A stretch of 32,638 nt of DNA from Paludibacteraceae bacterium. GTDB taxonomy: Bacteria > Bacteroidota > Bacteroidia > Bacteroidales > Paludibacteraceae. Position 1 is the first letter of the stretch. Every line of letters starts with the position of its first letter. Positions 25,815 through 32,638 of the stretch are shown piece after piece. A model generated the notes under the pieces. It did no database searches and was not told the DNA's origin. It worked only from the letters and a program-made list of their open reading frames with translations. The stretch covers positions 1 to 32,638 of the forward strand of contig JAKSNT010000017.1 in assembly GCA_024399575.1 (NCBI GenBank), read 5' to 3'. Made by a program: the position numbers and the translations under genes.

Positions 25815-27872
25815 ATGAAGAAATTATTTATTTTATTTGCTGCTGTGGTTATGATGGCTGCATGTGGCAGGAAAGAAGAGGCTGTAAAGGAGGACGAGAG
25901 TATGTCATCTATATCTGAAGCGTATATTGATTCTGCCGTTCAGCGTATTGTAGCTGAACCTGTCGAGATTGACATTGAGATGGTCGAGCGTGGTGTCCGC
26001 AGTGCCGCTTCTATGTGGATGTCTGAGGATGGCACGGAGCAGGAGTTTGTAGATTTCTGTGCCAGACATTATGTTGCCGATTCTGCGGCTCGCCATACAT
26101 TGTTCAACAAGATTGACCGTCATATAGAGTGTCTTCGTGGACATGGCGACATGACATACGTCGATTTTATGTTCCCGTTGCATGTCCCAGGCGACACGCT
26201 GATGGCTATTGATGACATGTTTGCCGCATACGATCCTCTGGCTCATTTCACTGACGACATGTTTGCGAGCAAGATAGCGTTTGTCGCACTGCTCAACTTC
26301 CCTATATACACTCTTGACGAGAAGAATGCGATGGGTGGCAGTTGGACGCGCGAACAGTGGGCATACGCGCGTATGGCTGACTGGTTTACCAGCAGGATAC
26401 CTGCGAACCTCACAATGGCGTTCACCAAGGCAAACTCCGAGGCTGGCACCTACATCGAGAGTTACGATATCAAGATGGGCAAGGTTCGCAACGAGAAGGG
26501 CGAGCAGATGTTCCCAGACGGGATGTCGCTCATTTCGCACTGGAACCTCCGCGACGAGCTTAAGACATACTATGCTGACTCTTCTGCGCTCGCACGCGAG
26601 AAACAGGAGATGATTTATCAGATAATGCTTCGTATCATCGACCAGACAATCCCAGCATGTGTCATAAACTCCGAGGAGTATGTTTGGTATCCTGTTTCCA
26701 ACAAGGTTACCGACCTCAAAGGTAAGGAGATAGAGGCTGAGCGCGAGGCAGACGTGCGTTACCAGCACCTCCTCAACCAGTTCCATGCCTGTCGTGCCAT
26801 GGACAAGTATTCTCCAGCCTATCCTACTGCTATAGCGCGTGCCTTTGACCACGACATGGAAGTTTCCGACAAGGAGATAGAGGAGATGTTTACTGCATAT
26901 CTTACTTCTGCCGAGGCAAGGAATGTCGTTGCATTGGTAAGGGAACGTCTCGGAAGGGATCTTCGTCCTTACGACATCTGGTACGATGGTTTCAAGACCC
27001 GCAGTACTATTAATGCCGACGAGCTTTCAGCCAGGACCCGTAAGCTCTATCCAGACAATGCAGCTTTCAAGGCTGACATGGCAAACATATTGGTGAAGCT
27101 CGGTTTCCCTCGCGAGAAGGCAGAGTTCATTCAGTCGAAGGTTGAGGTCGATGCTTCGCGCAGTGCAGGTCATGCTTGGACATCACAGGCCAAATTCGAG
27201 CCTTCACGACTCAGGACACGCATCAAGCCTGATGGTTTCGACTACCTTGGCTACAACATTGCATGTCACGAGTTTGGTCATAATGTAGAGCAGACCATCT
27301 CCATTCAGGATGTTGATTATTACACTATGGCTCGTGTGCCATCTACGGCATTCACCGAGGCATTGGCTTTCGTGTTCCAAAAGCGCGACCTCGAGTTGCT
27401 TGGCATCACGTCGAAGGATGCGAAGGCAGAGGCTATGAATACCATTGACATTTTCTGGAATGGCTATGAGATGATGGGAGTGTCGCTTGTTGACCTATAT
27501 ACATGGCGTTGGCTCTACGACCATCAGGAGGCTACAGCAGCTGAACTCAAGGCTGAGGTAATGAATATAGCCGTTGATGTCTGGAATAAATACTATGCGC
27601 CATATTTCGGAGTTAAGGATTCGCCTGTCTTGGCAGTTTATTCTCACATGATTTCCTATCCGTTGTATCTGTCGAATTATGCTTATGGAAATCTTGTAGA
27701 GGCACAGTTGGAGGAGCATTTCGCTGGCAAGAATCTCGGTGAGGAGGTTCTTCGTATCTATAAGGGTGGTCGTCTGACGCCAAACCATTGGATGCGTAAT
27801 GCTACAGGGTCAGATGTCACTGTCGATGCATTGCTGAAACAGACCAGTGATGCTCTGAATGCATTAAAGTAA
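25815..27872 (+). CDS. Lipoprotein zinc metallopeptidase, M3-like gluzincin
   Basis: A 685-residue protein. The N-terminus is a lipoprotein signal with Cys near residue 17 (MMAACG), so it is likely anchored to the envelope. The zinc site is HEFGH at 485-489, and a probable third ligand is Glu515 in TEALAF, the spacing of a gluzincin resembling thimet/oligopeptidase F types. A helical-rich N-terminal half would cover the active site. Substrates are probably peptides. It ends the 5-alpha-reductase-type operon: 6 bases after the SDR gene and followed by a strong terminator. Whether it shares that pathway or is a passenger is unknown. Confidence 0.8.
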   Translation: MKKLFILFAAVVMMAACGRKEEAVKEDESMSSISEAYIDSAVQRIVAEPVEIDIEMVERGVRSAASMWMSEDGTEQEFVDFCARHYVADSAARHTLFNKIDRHIECLRGHGDMTYVDFMFPLHVPGDTLMAIDDMFAAYDPLAHFTDDMFASKIAFVALLNFPIYTLDEKNAMGGSWTREQWAYARMADWFTSRIPANLTMAFTKANSEAGTYIESYDIKMGKVRNEKGEQMFPDGMSLISHWNLRDELKTYYADSSALAREKQEMIYQIMLRIIDQTIPACVINSEEYVWYPVSNKVTDLKGKEIEAEREADVRYQHLLNQFHACRAMDKYSPAYPTAIARAFDHDMEVSDKEIEEMFTAYLTSAEARNVVALVRERLGRDLRPYDIWYDGFKTRSTINADELSARTRKLYPDNAAFKADMANILVKLGFPREKAEFIQSKVEVDASRSAGHAWTSQAKFEPSRLRTRIKPDGFDYLGYNIACHEFGHNVEQTISIQDVDYYTMARVPSTAFTEALAFVFQKRDLELLGITSKDAKAEAMNTIDIFWNGYEMMGVSLVDLYTWRWLYDHQEATAAELKAEVMNIAVDVWNKYYAPYFGVKDSPVLAVYSHMISYPLYLSNYAYGNLVEAQLEEHFAGKNLGEEVLRIYKGGRLTPNHWMRNATGSDVTVDALLKQTSDALNALK

Positions 27873-27888
27873 AACATTGATATTATTA

Positions 27889-27930
27889 ATCAGTTGCCGA
27901 GTGACTAAAGTCATGGCAACTGATTTTTTT
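27889..27930 (+). terminator. Strong hairpin terminator after the peptidase gene
   Basis: A perfect 10-base stem (ATCAGTTGCC at 27889-27898 with GGCAACTGAT at 27915-27924) encloses a second small stem (TGACT/AGTCA at 27902-27913) and runs into seven T. It is the strongest terminator in the window. The next gene starts 14 bases later. Confidence 0.9.
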
Positions 27931-27944
27931 ACAATTTATGGTGT

Positions 27945-29480
27945 ATGTTAGTTAAGGTATATGGTGCTGCTATAAGTGGAATATCAGCGATAAAGGTGAC
28001 GATTGAGGTCAACGAATCAACTACTGGTTTTGCCTTGGTTGGTTTGCCTGACAAGGCAGTGCAGGAGAGTCGCGAACGTATATTTTCGGCTATCAAATAC
28101 AATAACCTCGCTGTTCCAAGCAAACCGGTGATAATAAATATGGCTCCTGCTGATGTCAAAAAGGAGGGGTCGTATTACGACTTGCCAATAGCGATAGGTA
28201 TGCAGGCGTCCAATCGTTCTGTGAGCGACGAGCGGTTGGAGGATTTCCTGATGATGGGCGAGTTGTCGCTTGACGGGTCACTGAAGACTGTCCAGGGGGC
28301 TTTGCCTATGGCTATCTTAGCTAAGGAACAAGGGTTCAAGGGAATTATCCTGCCAGCCGAGAATGCCATGGAAGCTGCTGTTGTTGACGGTTTGAACGTG
28401 ATACCAGCACATAACATCACTGAGGTTGTAGGGTTTTTGAATGGCGAGACTTTGATTGAGCCAATGAGGATAGACTTAGAGGCGGAATTTGACAACGGAT
28501 ATGACAATTTCGGTGTCGATTTTTCCGAAGTGAAAGGTCAGGAGTCAGTGAAAAGGGCACTTGAAGTAGCTGCAGCTGGAGGGCACAACATATTGATGGT
28601 TGGACCTCCAGGGGCAGGCAAAAGCATGATGAGCAAGCGTTTCCCTACCATATTGCCACCTCTTACCATTGAGGAGTCACTTGAGACTACCAAGATTCAT
28701 TCTGTGGCTGGAAAACTTGATAAAGGTGTAGGGCTCATCACACGTCGTCCTTTCCGCAGTCCGCACCATACTATTTCTGATGTTGCACTTGTCGGAGGGG
28801 GTTCCTATCCGCAGCCTGGTGAGATTTCGCTGGCGCATAACGGAGTGTTGTTCCTTGATGAACTGCCAGAGTTCAAGCGGTCGGTTCTTGAGGTGATGCG
28901 GCAGCCTTTGGAGGATCGCAAGATAACTGTCAGCCGCACGAAACTAACAGTGGAATACCCTGCATCGTTTATGCTTGTTGCATCGATGAACCCATGTCCT
29001 TGTGGGTATCACAACGACCCTACGCACGAGTGCAAGTGTACACCGGGCGAGATTCAGCGTTATCTGTCGAAAATATCCGGACCGTTGCTTGACCGTATTG
29101 ATATGCATATCGAGATAGTTCCTGTACGGTTCAATGAACTTACATCTAATAAGGAGGCAGAGTCATCAACAGAAATCAGGACGAGAGTCGTCAGGGCGCG
29201 GGCAGTGCAAACTGCAAGGTTTAGCGACATCGAAGGTGTATATTGCAATGCACAGATGACTCCTAAAATGATACGGAAGTATTGTGTGCTCGATGAGCGC
29301 AGTCAGTCAATGGTCAGCAAGGCAATGACCAAGTTTGGGTTGTCGGCAAGGGCATACGACAAGATATTGAAACTTTCAAGGACTATCGCAGACCTTGCAG
29401 GTTCTGAACAGATAGAAGCAATGCACGTAGGCGAGGCATTGAACTATCGAAACCTCGACAAGGAGGGCTGGGTGAATTAA
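27945..29480 (+). CDS. YifB/ComM family Mg chelatase-like AAA ATPase
   Basis: A 511-residue protein. The N-terminal Lon-like domain opens with the family sequence MLVKVYGAAISGI. The AAA part has Walker A GPPGAGKS (220-227) and the FLDELPEF Walker B region; a C-terminal domain with CNAQM and LSARAYDKILKLSRTIADL is typical. In naturally competent bacteria ComM helps branch migration during DNA integration; in other bacteria the role is less clear. The N-terminus is canonical, so the ATG at 27945 is secure, even though it follows a terminator by 14 bases and no promoter is visible. Confidence 0.93.
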   Translation: MLVKVYGAAISGISAIKVTIEVNESTTGFALVGLPDKAVQESRERIFSAIKYNNLAVPSKPVIINMAPADVKKEGSYYDLPIAIGMQASNRSVSDERLEDFLMMGELSLDGSLKTVQGALPMAILAKEQGFKGIILPAENAMEAAVVDGLNVIPAHNITEVVGFLNGETLIEPMRIDLEAEFDNGYDNFGVDFSEVKGQESVKRALEVAAAGGHNILMVGPPGAGKSMMSKRFPTILPPLTIEESLETTKIHSVAGKLDKGVGLITRRPFRSPHHTISDVALVGGGSYPQPGEISLAHNGVLFLDELPEFKRSVLEVMRQPLEDRKITVSRTKLTVEYPASFMLVASMNPCPCGYHNDPTHECKCTPGEIQRYLSKISGPLLDRIDMHIEIVPVRFNELTSNKEAESSTEIRTRVVRARAVQTARFSDIEGVYCNAQMTPKMIRKYCVLDERSQSMVSKAMTKFGLSARAYDKILKLSRTIADLAGSEQIEAMHVGEALNYRNLDKEGWVN

Positions 29481-29580
29481 GTGCTCTGTTGCATCTGGCA
29501 GGGGTATAATGGGACAGTCCAGTGGGCTTTCATTCATTGAGACTTCGACAGGCGAAAGCAAATATTCTAAATAATATAGT
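29481..29580. other. Short intergenic gap without clear promoter
   Basis: The 100 bases between the ComM-like gene and the next gene hold no TAnnTTTG box. A 6-base GCTTTC/GAAAGC pair and a 21-codon frame (29509-29574) are the only structures seen; neither is persuasive. The next gene may be read from the upstream transcript. Confidence 0.4.
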
Positions 29581-29940
29581 ATGGCATCAATAATGTTATT
29601 TTCGGCAGGATCGGTATTGGTTATCGTAATCGCTGTATTATTCTCAATCATATCGTCGGCAATCAAGAAGGGCAGGCTACAGGCAAAAACTAAGTCTAAG
29701 GCTGACGACGGTCAGATGCCTGAAGAGCAATTGCAGCAGCAGACACAGATGGAGCAGGAGATGACGAGGGATGATCTTGAGCCCCGTCTTCACAAATCCC
29801 ACAACGAACAGGAGGTAAAGCAGCAAAAGGCTGAGCCTGAAACTAAACTGACTGAATCTGAAGGTGACGAATCGAGGCTGACGGCTGGCGACATGCGAAA
29901 GGCTGTCGTCATGAGCGAGATTCTGAACAGGAAATATTAG
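29581..29940 (+). CDS. Small membrane-anchored protein, function unknown
   Basis: A 119-residue protein with one N-terminal hydrophobic segment (about 5-27), followed by a basic stretch and then a Gln/Glu-rich, probably extended or coiled region (about 45-100) and a conserved-looking end (AGDMRKAVVMSEILNRKY). The end resembles C-termini of small uncharacterised Bacteroidetes proteins I have seen, which supports a real gene. Its last 32 bases overlap the end of the converging RNase H-like gene. Function is unknown. Confidence 0.6.
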   Translation: MASIMLFSAGSVLVIVIAVLFSIISSAIKKGRLQAKTKSKADDGQMPEEQLQQQTQMEQEMTRDDLEPRLHKSHNEQEVKQQKAEPETKLTESEGDESRLTAGDMRKAVVMSEILNRKY

Positions 29941-30529
29941 GCACTTCGCCCCAGGATTCTGACTCCCACCTGAGAACAGGATTAGGCATCAGATTATCGG
30001 TAAGAAAACGGCTGGCACGGATGATTAGGTCGAACGTGACTGTATTGCCGAGCGTACGGCAGAGCGACGTACGGCACTCGCGACGCGAAACCCACGATAT
30101 GGCTGTCGCCGATGGTGAATAGACAGGACGATTGTCGGTGGTCTTGGTGAGGATGGCAAGAGCATGGACTATCGCCAGAAACCGGCAGACATTCAGATTG
30201 GAGTCGTGGAATGACGGCGAACGATAGATGGTTCTCGACTGTTCAAGGTCGGTGATGAAATAGGAAAATGTGCCGTCTGCATTGTGCACGGCATCTGTTG
30301 CAAACGAATGGCGGATAACCTCGGTGGCGGGTGTGTCTGCCTTGTTTTTTGCTACTTCACGCCAATAGCCGTTGAGGTGTGCGTCATGTGCTTCTTCCCA
30401 TGTGGAATAACCACGAAAGAGCGCCCCTTGAAAGTTGTTGACGGAACGAAAACAGGCATCCCATGATGTGAAGATGCCTGTCTCGCGTCCACGCCAGACG
30501 ACGTAGTATTTCTTTTTACTTTTCGCCAC
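29909..30529 (-). CDS. Viroplasmin/RNase H-like protein with degenerate active site
   Basis: A 206-residue protein. The N-terminal domain (KKYYVVWRGRETGIFTSW, about 6-50) is the viroplasmin-like hybrid-binding domain found at the front of RNase HI enzymes. The rest follows the Bacteroidetes RNase H fold (FLAIVHALAIL, ISWVSRRECRT, LRWESESWGEVP). Of the four catalytic acids, only Asp79 (TDA) is kept. Arg116 replaces the usual Glu (CRFLAIVHAL for GEFLAIVHAL), Pro139 replaces Asp (YSPS for YSDS) and the final Asp after WGE-P is missing (Asn198). It probably binds RNA:DNA but does not cut it. The start is a GTG at 30529, overlapping the SDR gene end by 14 bases. Confidence 0.75.
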   Translation of the reverse strand: MAKSKKKYYVVWRGRETGIFTSWDACFRSVNNFQGALFRGYSTWEEAHDAHLNGYWREVAKNKADTPATEVIRHSFATDAVHNADGTFSYFITDLEQSRTIYRSPSFHDSNLNVCRFLAIVHALAILTKTTDNRPVYSPSATAISWVSRRECRTSLCRTLGNTVTFDLIIRASRFLTDNLMPNPVLRWESESWGEVPNISCSESRS

Positions 30530-31280
30530 GGAAGATATTTGTTGCGTTTGCCTGAGCTTTTGGTGTCACGACAAGGTCGTTGATGCAGATATTGTCGGGC
30601 AAAGTGACTGCAAAACGGATGAGCGAAGCTATGTCGTTGCCAGTCAACGGATTGTAGCCCTCGTATGTGCGGTCGGCACGTTCCTTGTTGTTTTTGAAAC
30701 GCACGAGCGAGAATTCAGTCTCGACTGCACCTGGACAGATGTTGGTCACCTTGATGCCATATTTCAACATATCTATACGCATTCCTTTCGAGATGGCGTC
30801 AACGGCATGTTTCGTTGCGCAATATACATTACCACCTGCATAGACCTCCTTGCCTGCGGTGGAGCAGATATTGACGATATGACCGCATTTGCGTTCGCAC
30901 ATCAGCGGAGTTACTGCACGCGAGACATAGAGCAGACCCTTGACATTGGTGTCAATCATGCGCTCCCAGTCGTCAATCACACCCTCGTTCAGCGGATCAA
31001 GACCCACAGCAAGTCCGGCATTGTTTACAAGCACGTCTATGTTTCGCCATTCCCCCTTCAGCGAGCCAACAGCCTCCTGAACCTCTTTGTCTATGCGAAC
31101 ATCAAATGCCAGTGCCACAACGTCCGACTTGTAAGTTATGTTCAACATCTTTTTGAGTTCCTCAAGCCTGTCGTTGCGGCGGCCAGTGATAATGAGATTA
31201 TAGCCAGCATCGGCAAGTTGGATTGCAGTTGCGCGTCCTATTCCAGATGTCGCGCCAGTAACCATTGCTACCTTTTTCAT
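30516..31280 (-). CDS. SDR family oxidoreductase, YdfG-like
   Basis: A 254-residue short-chain dehydrogenase. TGATSGIG is at 8-15, NNAG at about 86-89, and the catalytic Ser, Tyr and Lys are in CSTAGKEVYAGGNVYCATKHA. The C-terminal sequence (YEGYNPLTGNDIA, then INDLVVTPKAQA) is typical of the NADP-dependent 3-hydroxy acid/serine dehydrogenase type (YdfG). It acts in the cytoplasm; the substrate is uncertain. A TACCTTTG box at 31326-31319 is its promoter, divergent from perR. It is not closely similar to the SDR of the 5-alpha-reductase operon. Confidence 0.88.
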   Translation of the reverse strand: MKKVAMVTGATSGIGRATAIQLADAGYNLIITGRRNDRLEELKKMLNITYKSDVVALAFDVRIDKEVQEAVGSLKGEWRNIDVLVNNAGLAVGLDPLNEGVIDDWERMIDTNVKGLLYVSRAVTPLMCERKCGHIVNICSTAGKEVYAGGNVYCATKHAVDAISKGMRIDMLKYGIKVTNICPGAVETEFSLVRFKNNKERADRTYEGYNPLTGNDIASLIRFAVTLPDNICINDLVVTPKAQANATNIFRGEK

Positions 31281-31318
31281 TATATTCGTTGTTTTATTTT
31301 CATTCTTCTTTTGGCTTG

Positions 31319-31326
31319 CAAAGGTA
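31319..31326 (-). promoter_or_regulatory. Promoter -7 element of the YdfG-like gene
   Basis: On the minus strand TACCTTTG (31326-31319) followed by CA lies 39 bases before the start. The -33 half is not clear. It is back to back with the perR promoter, leaving about 43 bases between them. Confidence 0.5.
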
Positions 31327-31369
31327 CGAATTTTTTTGAGAAGTTGTATATGTTTTTTATTATTTTTTG

Positions 31370-31401
31370 TTTGGTGGATTGAAATTTTATTCGTAACTTT
31401 G
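31370..31401 (+). promoter_or_regulatory. Promoter of the perR-rubrerythrin pair
   Basis: TTTG (31370-31373), a 20-base spacer and TAACTTTG (31394-31401). The following leader has a short palindromic stretch, GAATTGTAATTATTACAATC (31413-31432), with ATTGTAAT and ATTACAAT arms, which could be a Fur/PerR-type operator just before the start codon. Confidence 0.65.
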
Positions 31402-31414
31402 CAACTGATTTAGA

Positions 31415-31431
31415 ATTGTAATTATTACAAT
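31415..31431. promoter_or_regulatory. Possible PerR/Fur-type operator
   Basis: ATTGTAAT-T-ATTACAAT is a perfect 8-base inverted repeat around a central T. PerR and Fur boxes are AT-rich inverted repeats of similar shape (for example TTATAAT-n-ATTATAA). The site lies between the promoter and the perR start, consistent with autoregulation. This is an inference from the pattern and position. Confidence 0.6.
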
Positions 31432-31432
31432 C

Positions 31433-31843
31433 TTGAAAACGCTTCAAAATGCAATAGAAATACTTGAAAGGCACGAGATAAGGCCTTCGGTGCAGAGGAC
31501 AGAGGTTGTGAAATATTTGATTGAACATCGCTGTCATCCTACTGCTGACGATATTTTCATGGCGCTGAGTCCGGAAATGCCCACACTCAGCAGGACCACT
31601 ATATATAATGTGCTGAAGACTCTTGAGGAGAATGGAGCTGTAAGGGCTATTGTGATAGACGAGAAAAACGTAAGATACGACATCTGCGTTGACGATCATG
31701 CACATTTCAAGTGCAGCAGGTGCGGCAGGATATTCGATATCGAGATGCCGAGAATGGAGCGACAACTGCCTGAGGGGTTCGAAATGGAGAATGTCGATGT
31801 GTATTATTACGGGATTTGTCCCGAGTGCGCATCAAAACAATAA
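31433..31843 (+). CDS. PerR-like Fur family peroxide-sensing repressor
   Basis: A 136-residue regulator. The structural zinc site is C94, C97, C129 and C132 (CSRC and CPEC). The regulatory metal ligands match PerR positions shifted by two: H35, D83, H89, H91 and D102 (for H37, D85, H91, H93, D104). Aspartate at 102, not glutamate, is the mark that separates peroxide-sensing PerR from Fur. The start is a TTG at 31433; no in-frame ATG lies between the upstream stop (31406) and the conserved region. The gene precedes a rubrerythrin gene by 22 bases. Confidence 0.88.
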   Translation: MKTLQNAIEILERHEIRPSVQRTEVVKYLIEHRCHPTADDIFMALSPEMPTLSRTTIYNVLKTLEENGAVRAIVIDEKNVRYDICVDDHAHFKCSRCGRIFDIEMPRMERQLPEGFEMENVDVYYYGICPECASKQ

Positions 31844-31865
31844 CTTTAATATAAATACTATTATT

Positions 31866-32411
31866 ATGAAATGGATTTGTAAAGTGTGCGGATACGTACA
31901 CGAAGGACCAGAGGCACCTGAGATGTGCCCACAGTGTAAACAGCCTAAAGAGAAATTTGAGAAACTCGAAGAGGGTGAACTCAATTTCGTAACTGAGCAT
32001 GTTATCGGTGTTGCCAAAGAGGGAACTGACGAGGAGATGATCAAAGACCTCAATGCTCATTTCATGGGCGAGGCTACCGAGGTTGGAATGTATCTTGCTA
32101 TGAGCCGTCAGGCTGACCGCGAGGGCTATCCTGAGATTGCCGAGGCTTTCAAACGCTATGCTTTCGAGGAGGCTGAGCATTGTGCTAAATTCGCCGAATT
32201 GCTCGGTGATGTTGTATGGGATACAAAAACTAACCTTGAGAAGAGAATGAATGCCGAGGCTGGTGCTTGTGCCGACAAGATGAGGATCGCGGCAAATGCT
32301 AAAAAGGCAAATCTCGATGCAATTCACGACACTGTACACGAGATGGCTAAGGACGAGGCACGCCACGGAAAGGGTTTTGAAGGTCTGTTTAAGAGATATT
32401 TCGGTAAATAA
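31866..32411 (+). CDS. Reverse rubrerythrin
   Basis: A 181-residue non-haem iron protein that reduces hydrogen peroxide with electrons from NAD(P)H-linked donors. The rubredoxin domain is at the N-terminus (C5, C8, C21, C24), the opposite of the classic order, and the four-helix ferritin-like domain follows with metal ligands in [10 protein letters not shown] (E69, E72 area), FEEAEH (100-105) and DEARH (163-167). This defines reverse rubrerythrin. It is likely co-transcribed with perR and regulated by it. The longer frame starting at 31689 overlaps perR and is not the gene. Confidence 0.93.
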   Translation: MKWICKVCGYVHEGPEAPEMCPQCKQPKEKFEKLEEGELNFVTEHVIGVAKEGTDEEMIKDLNAHFMGEATEVGMYLAMSRQADREGYPEIAEAFKRYAFEEAEHCAKFAELLGDVVWDTKTNLEKRMNAEAGACADKMRIAANAKKANLDAIHDTVHEMAKDEARHGKGFEGLFKRYFGK

Positions 32412-32433
32412 TCGTATCGTAATGTGTTGATTG

Positions 32434-32465
32434 ATGGCAGGTTTGAAAAAGCCTGCCATTTTTTT
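32434..32465 (+). terminator. Terminator of the rubrerythrin transcript
   Basis: An 8-base stem (ATGGCAGG at 32434-32441 with CCTGCCAT at 32452-32459), a 10-base loop and seven T (32459-32465). Confidence 0.85.
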
Positions 32466-32474
32466 CGTAAAATG

Positions 32475-32506
32475 TTTGGCTGGGTCGCAAAAAAGTTGTA
32501 CCTTTG
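32475..32506 (+). promoter_or_regulatory. tRNA promoter
   Basis: TTTG (32475-32478), 20-base spacer, TACCTTTG (32499-32506), 24 bases before the tRNA. The spacer shares GGC-n-G-n-GTCGCAAAAAA with the promoter at 9706-9737. Confidence 0.75.
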
Positions 32507-32530
32507 CACCGCTTTTGGAAAACAAGCATT

Positions 32531-32604
32531 GGTCCCATAGCTCAGTTGGTTAGAGCACCTGACTCATAATCAGGGAGTCCTAGGTTCAAGCCCTAGTGGG
32601 ACCA
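32531..32604 (+). tRNA. tRNA with CAT anticodon (Met or Ile2)
   Basis: A complete 74-base cloverleaf. The acceptor stem is GGTCCCA with TGGGACC, the D arm is AGCTCAGTTGGTTAGAGC, the anticodon stem is CCTGA/TCAGG with loop CTCATAA (anticodon CAT at 32565-32567), and the T loop is GTTCAAG. It is an elongator type, not initiator, by its paired first bases. CAT anticodons serve either elongator Met or, with lysidine, Ile for AUA; the GGnCC acceptor start is closer to Ile2 of other bacteria, but the choice is not decided. CCA is not encoded. Confidence 0.93.
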
Positions 32605-32638
32605 CTTGAGAAATGCCTGACAATATATGTTGTTGGGC

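Noticed and set aside
25905..26852. Long minus-strand frame of 315 codons
   Set aside because: It lies wholly inside the metallopeptidase gene, whose zinc motif, signal peptide and operon position are clear; a shadow of its codon use.
29509..29574. 21-codon frame with a weak AGGGG before its ATG
   Set aside because: Too short, no known peptide pattern and no promoter; kept only as a note.
31689..32411. Longer 240-codon frame covering rubrerythrin
   Set aside because: Its first 59 codons overlap perR in another frame; the rubredoxin domain begins at the ATG at 31866.

Overview
The window looks like chromosomal DNA of a Bacteroidales bacterium, most likely Prevotellaceae-like. Most transcription starts carry the Bacteroidetes promoter (TTTG or TTG, about 20 bases, then TAnnTTTG). 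Classical Shine-Dalgarno sites are rare. There is a PorQ homologue and a cargo protein with a probable type IX secretion (T9SS) sorting tail. The gene orders rsfS-ftsH-cdsA and porQ-cmk are typical of the phylum. The genus is an inference; no rRNA is present. I see no insertion sequence, phage or CRISPR array.

Layout, left to right. 1-450: a gene-free stretch with an outward-facing minus-strand promoter, a family of CGCAGAATA-type inverted repeats, and the promoter of an MFS transporter gene (451-1656). 1664-9533, minus strand: one tight seven-gene operon read dnaG, sufB, pnuC, rsfS, ftsH, cdsA, psd (replication priming, Fe-S assembly, NAD precursor uptake, ribosome silencing, membrane proteolysis, phospholipid synthesis). 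9765-12012, plus strand: 5-formyl-THF cyclo-ligase, porQ, cmk. 12118-16611, plus strand: a 1122-residue modular secreted protein with a T9SS-like tail, then a predicted outer-membrane protein, closed by a terminator. 16697-22358, minus strand: seven tightly packed genes read rhomboid protease, endonuclease/exonuclease/phosphatase-fold protein, GldF-like ABC permease, surE, a 97-residue membrane protein, lpxB, and an outer-membrane-like protein; five of the six junctions are within 15 bases or overlap.

22545-22808 is a monocistronic HU gene with its own terminator. 22991-27872, plus strand, is the most interesting unit: a steroid 5-alpha-reductase family membrane protein, a shortened old-yellow-enzyme reductase with a cysteine cluster, a short-chain dehydrogenase, and a zinc-peptidase lipoprotein, with one promoter in front and one strong terminator behind. 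The first three genes have the composition expected for reductive conversion of 3-oxo-delta4 steroids or bile acids to 5-alpha or 5-beta hydroxy products. From memory, a 5AR/5BR/3-beta-HSDH gene set has been linked to isoallolithocholate formation in gut Bacteroidales, so this is probably a relative of that system and not a wholly new one; the appended peptidase and the trimmed reductase are its less familiar parts.

27945-29480 encodes a ComM/YifB ATPase whose start lies only 14 bases after that terminator. 29581-29940 encodes a small membrane protein whose end overlaps, tail to tail, a viroplasmin/RNase H-type protein (29909-30529, minus) that has lost most of its catalytic residues. A YdfG-like dehydrogenase precedes the latter. 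Divergently, a PerR-like regulator with a TTG start precedes a reverse rubrerythrin, an oxidative-stress pair. The window ends with a tRNA with a CAT anticodon.
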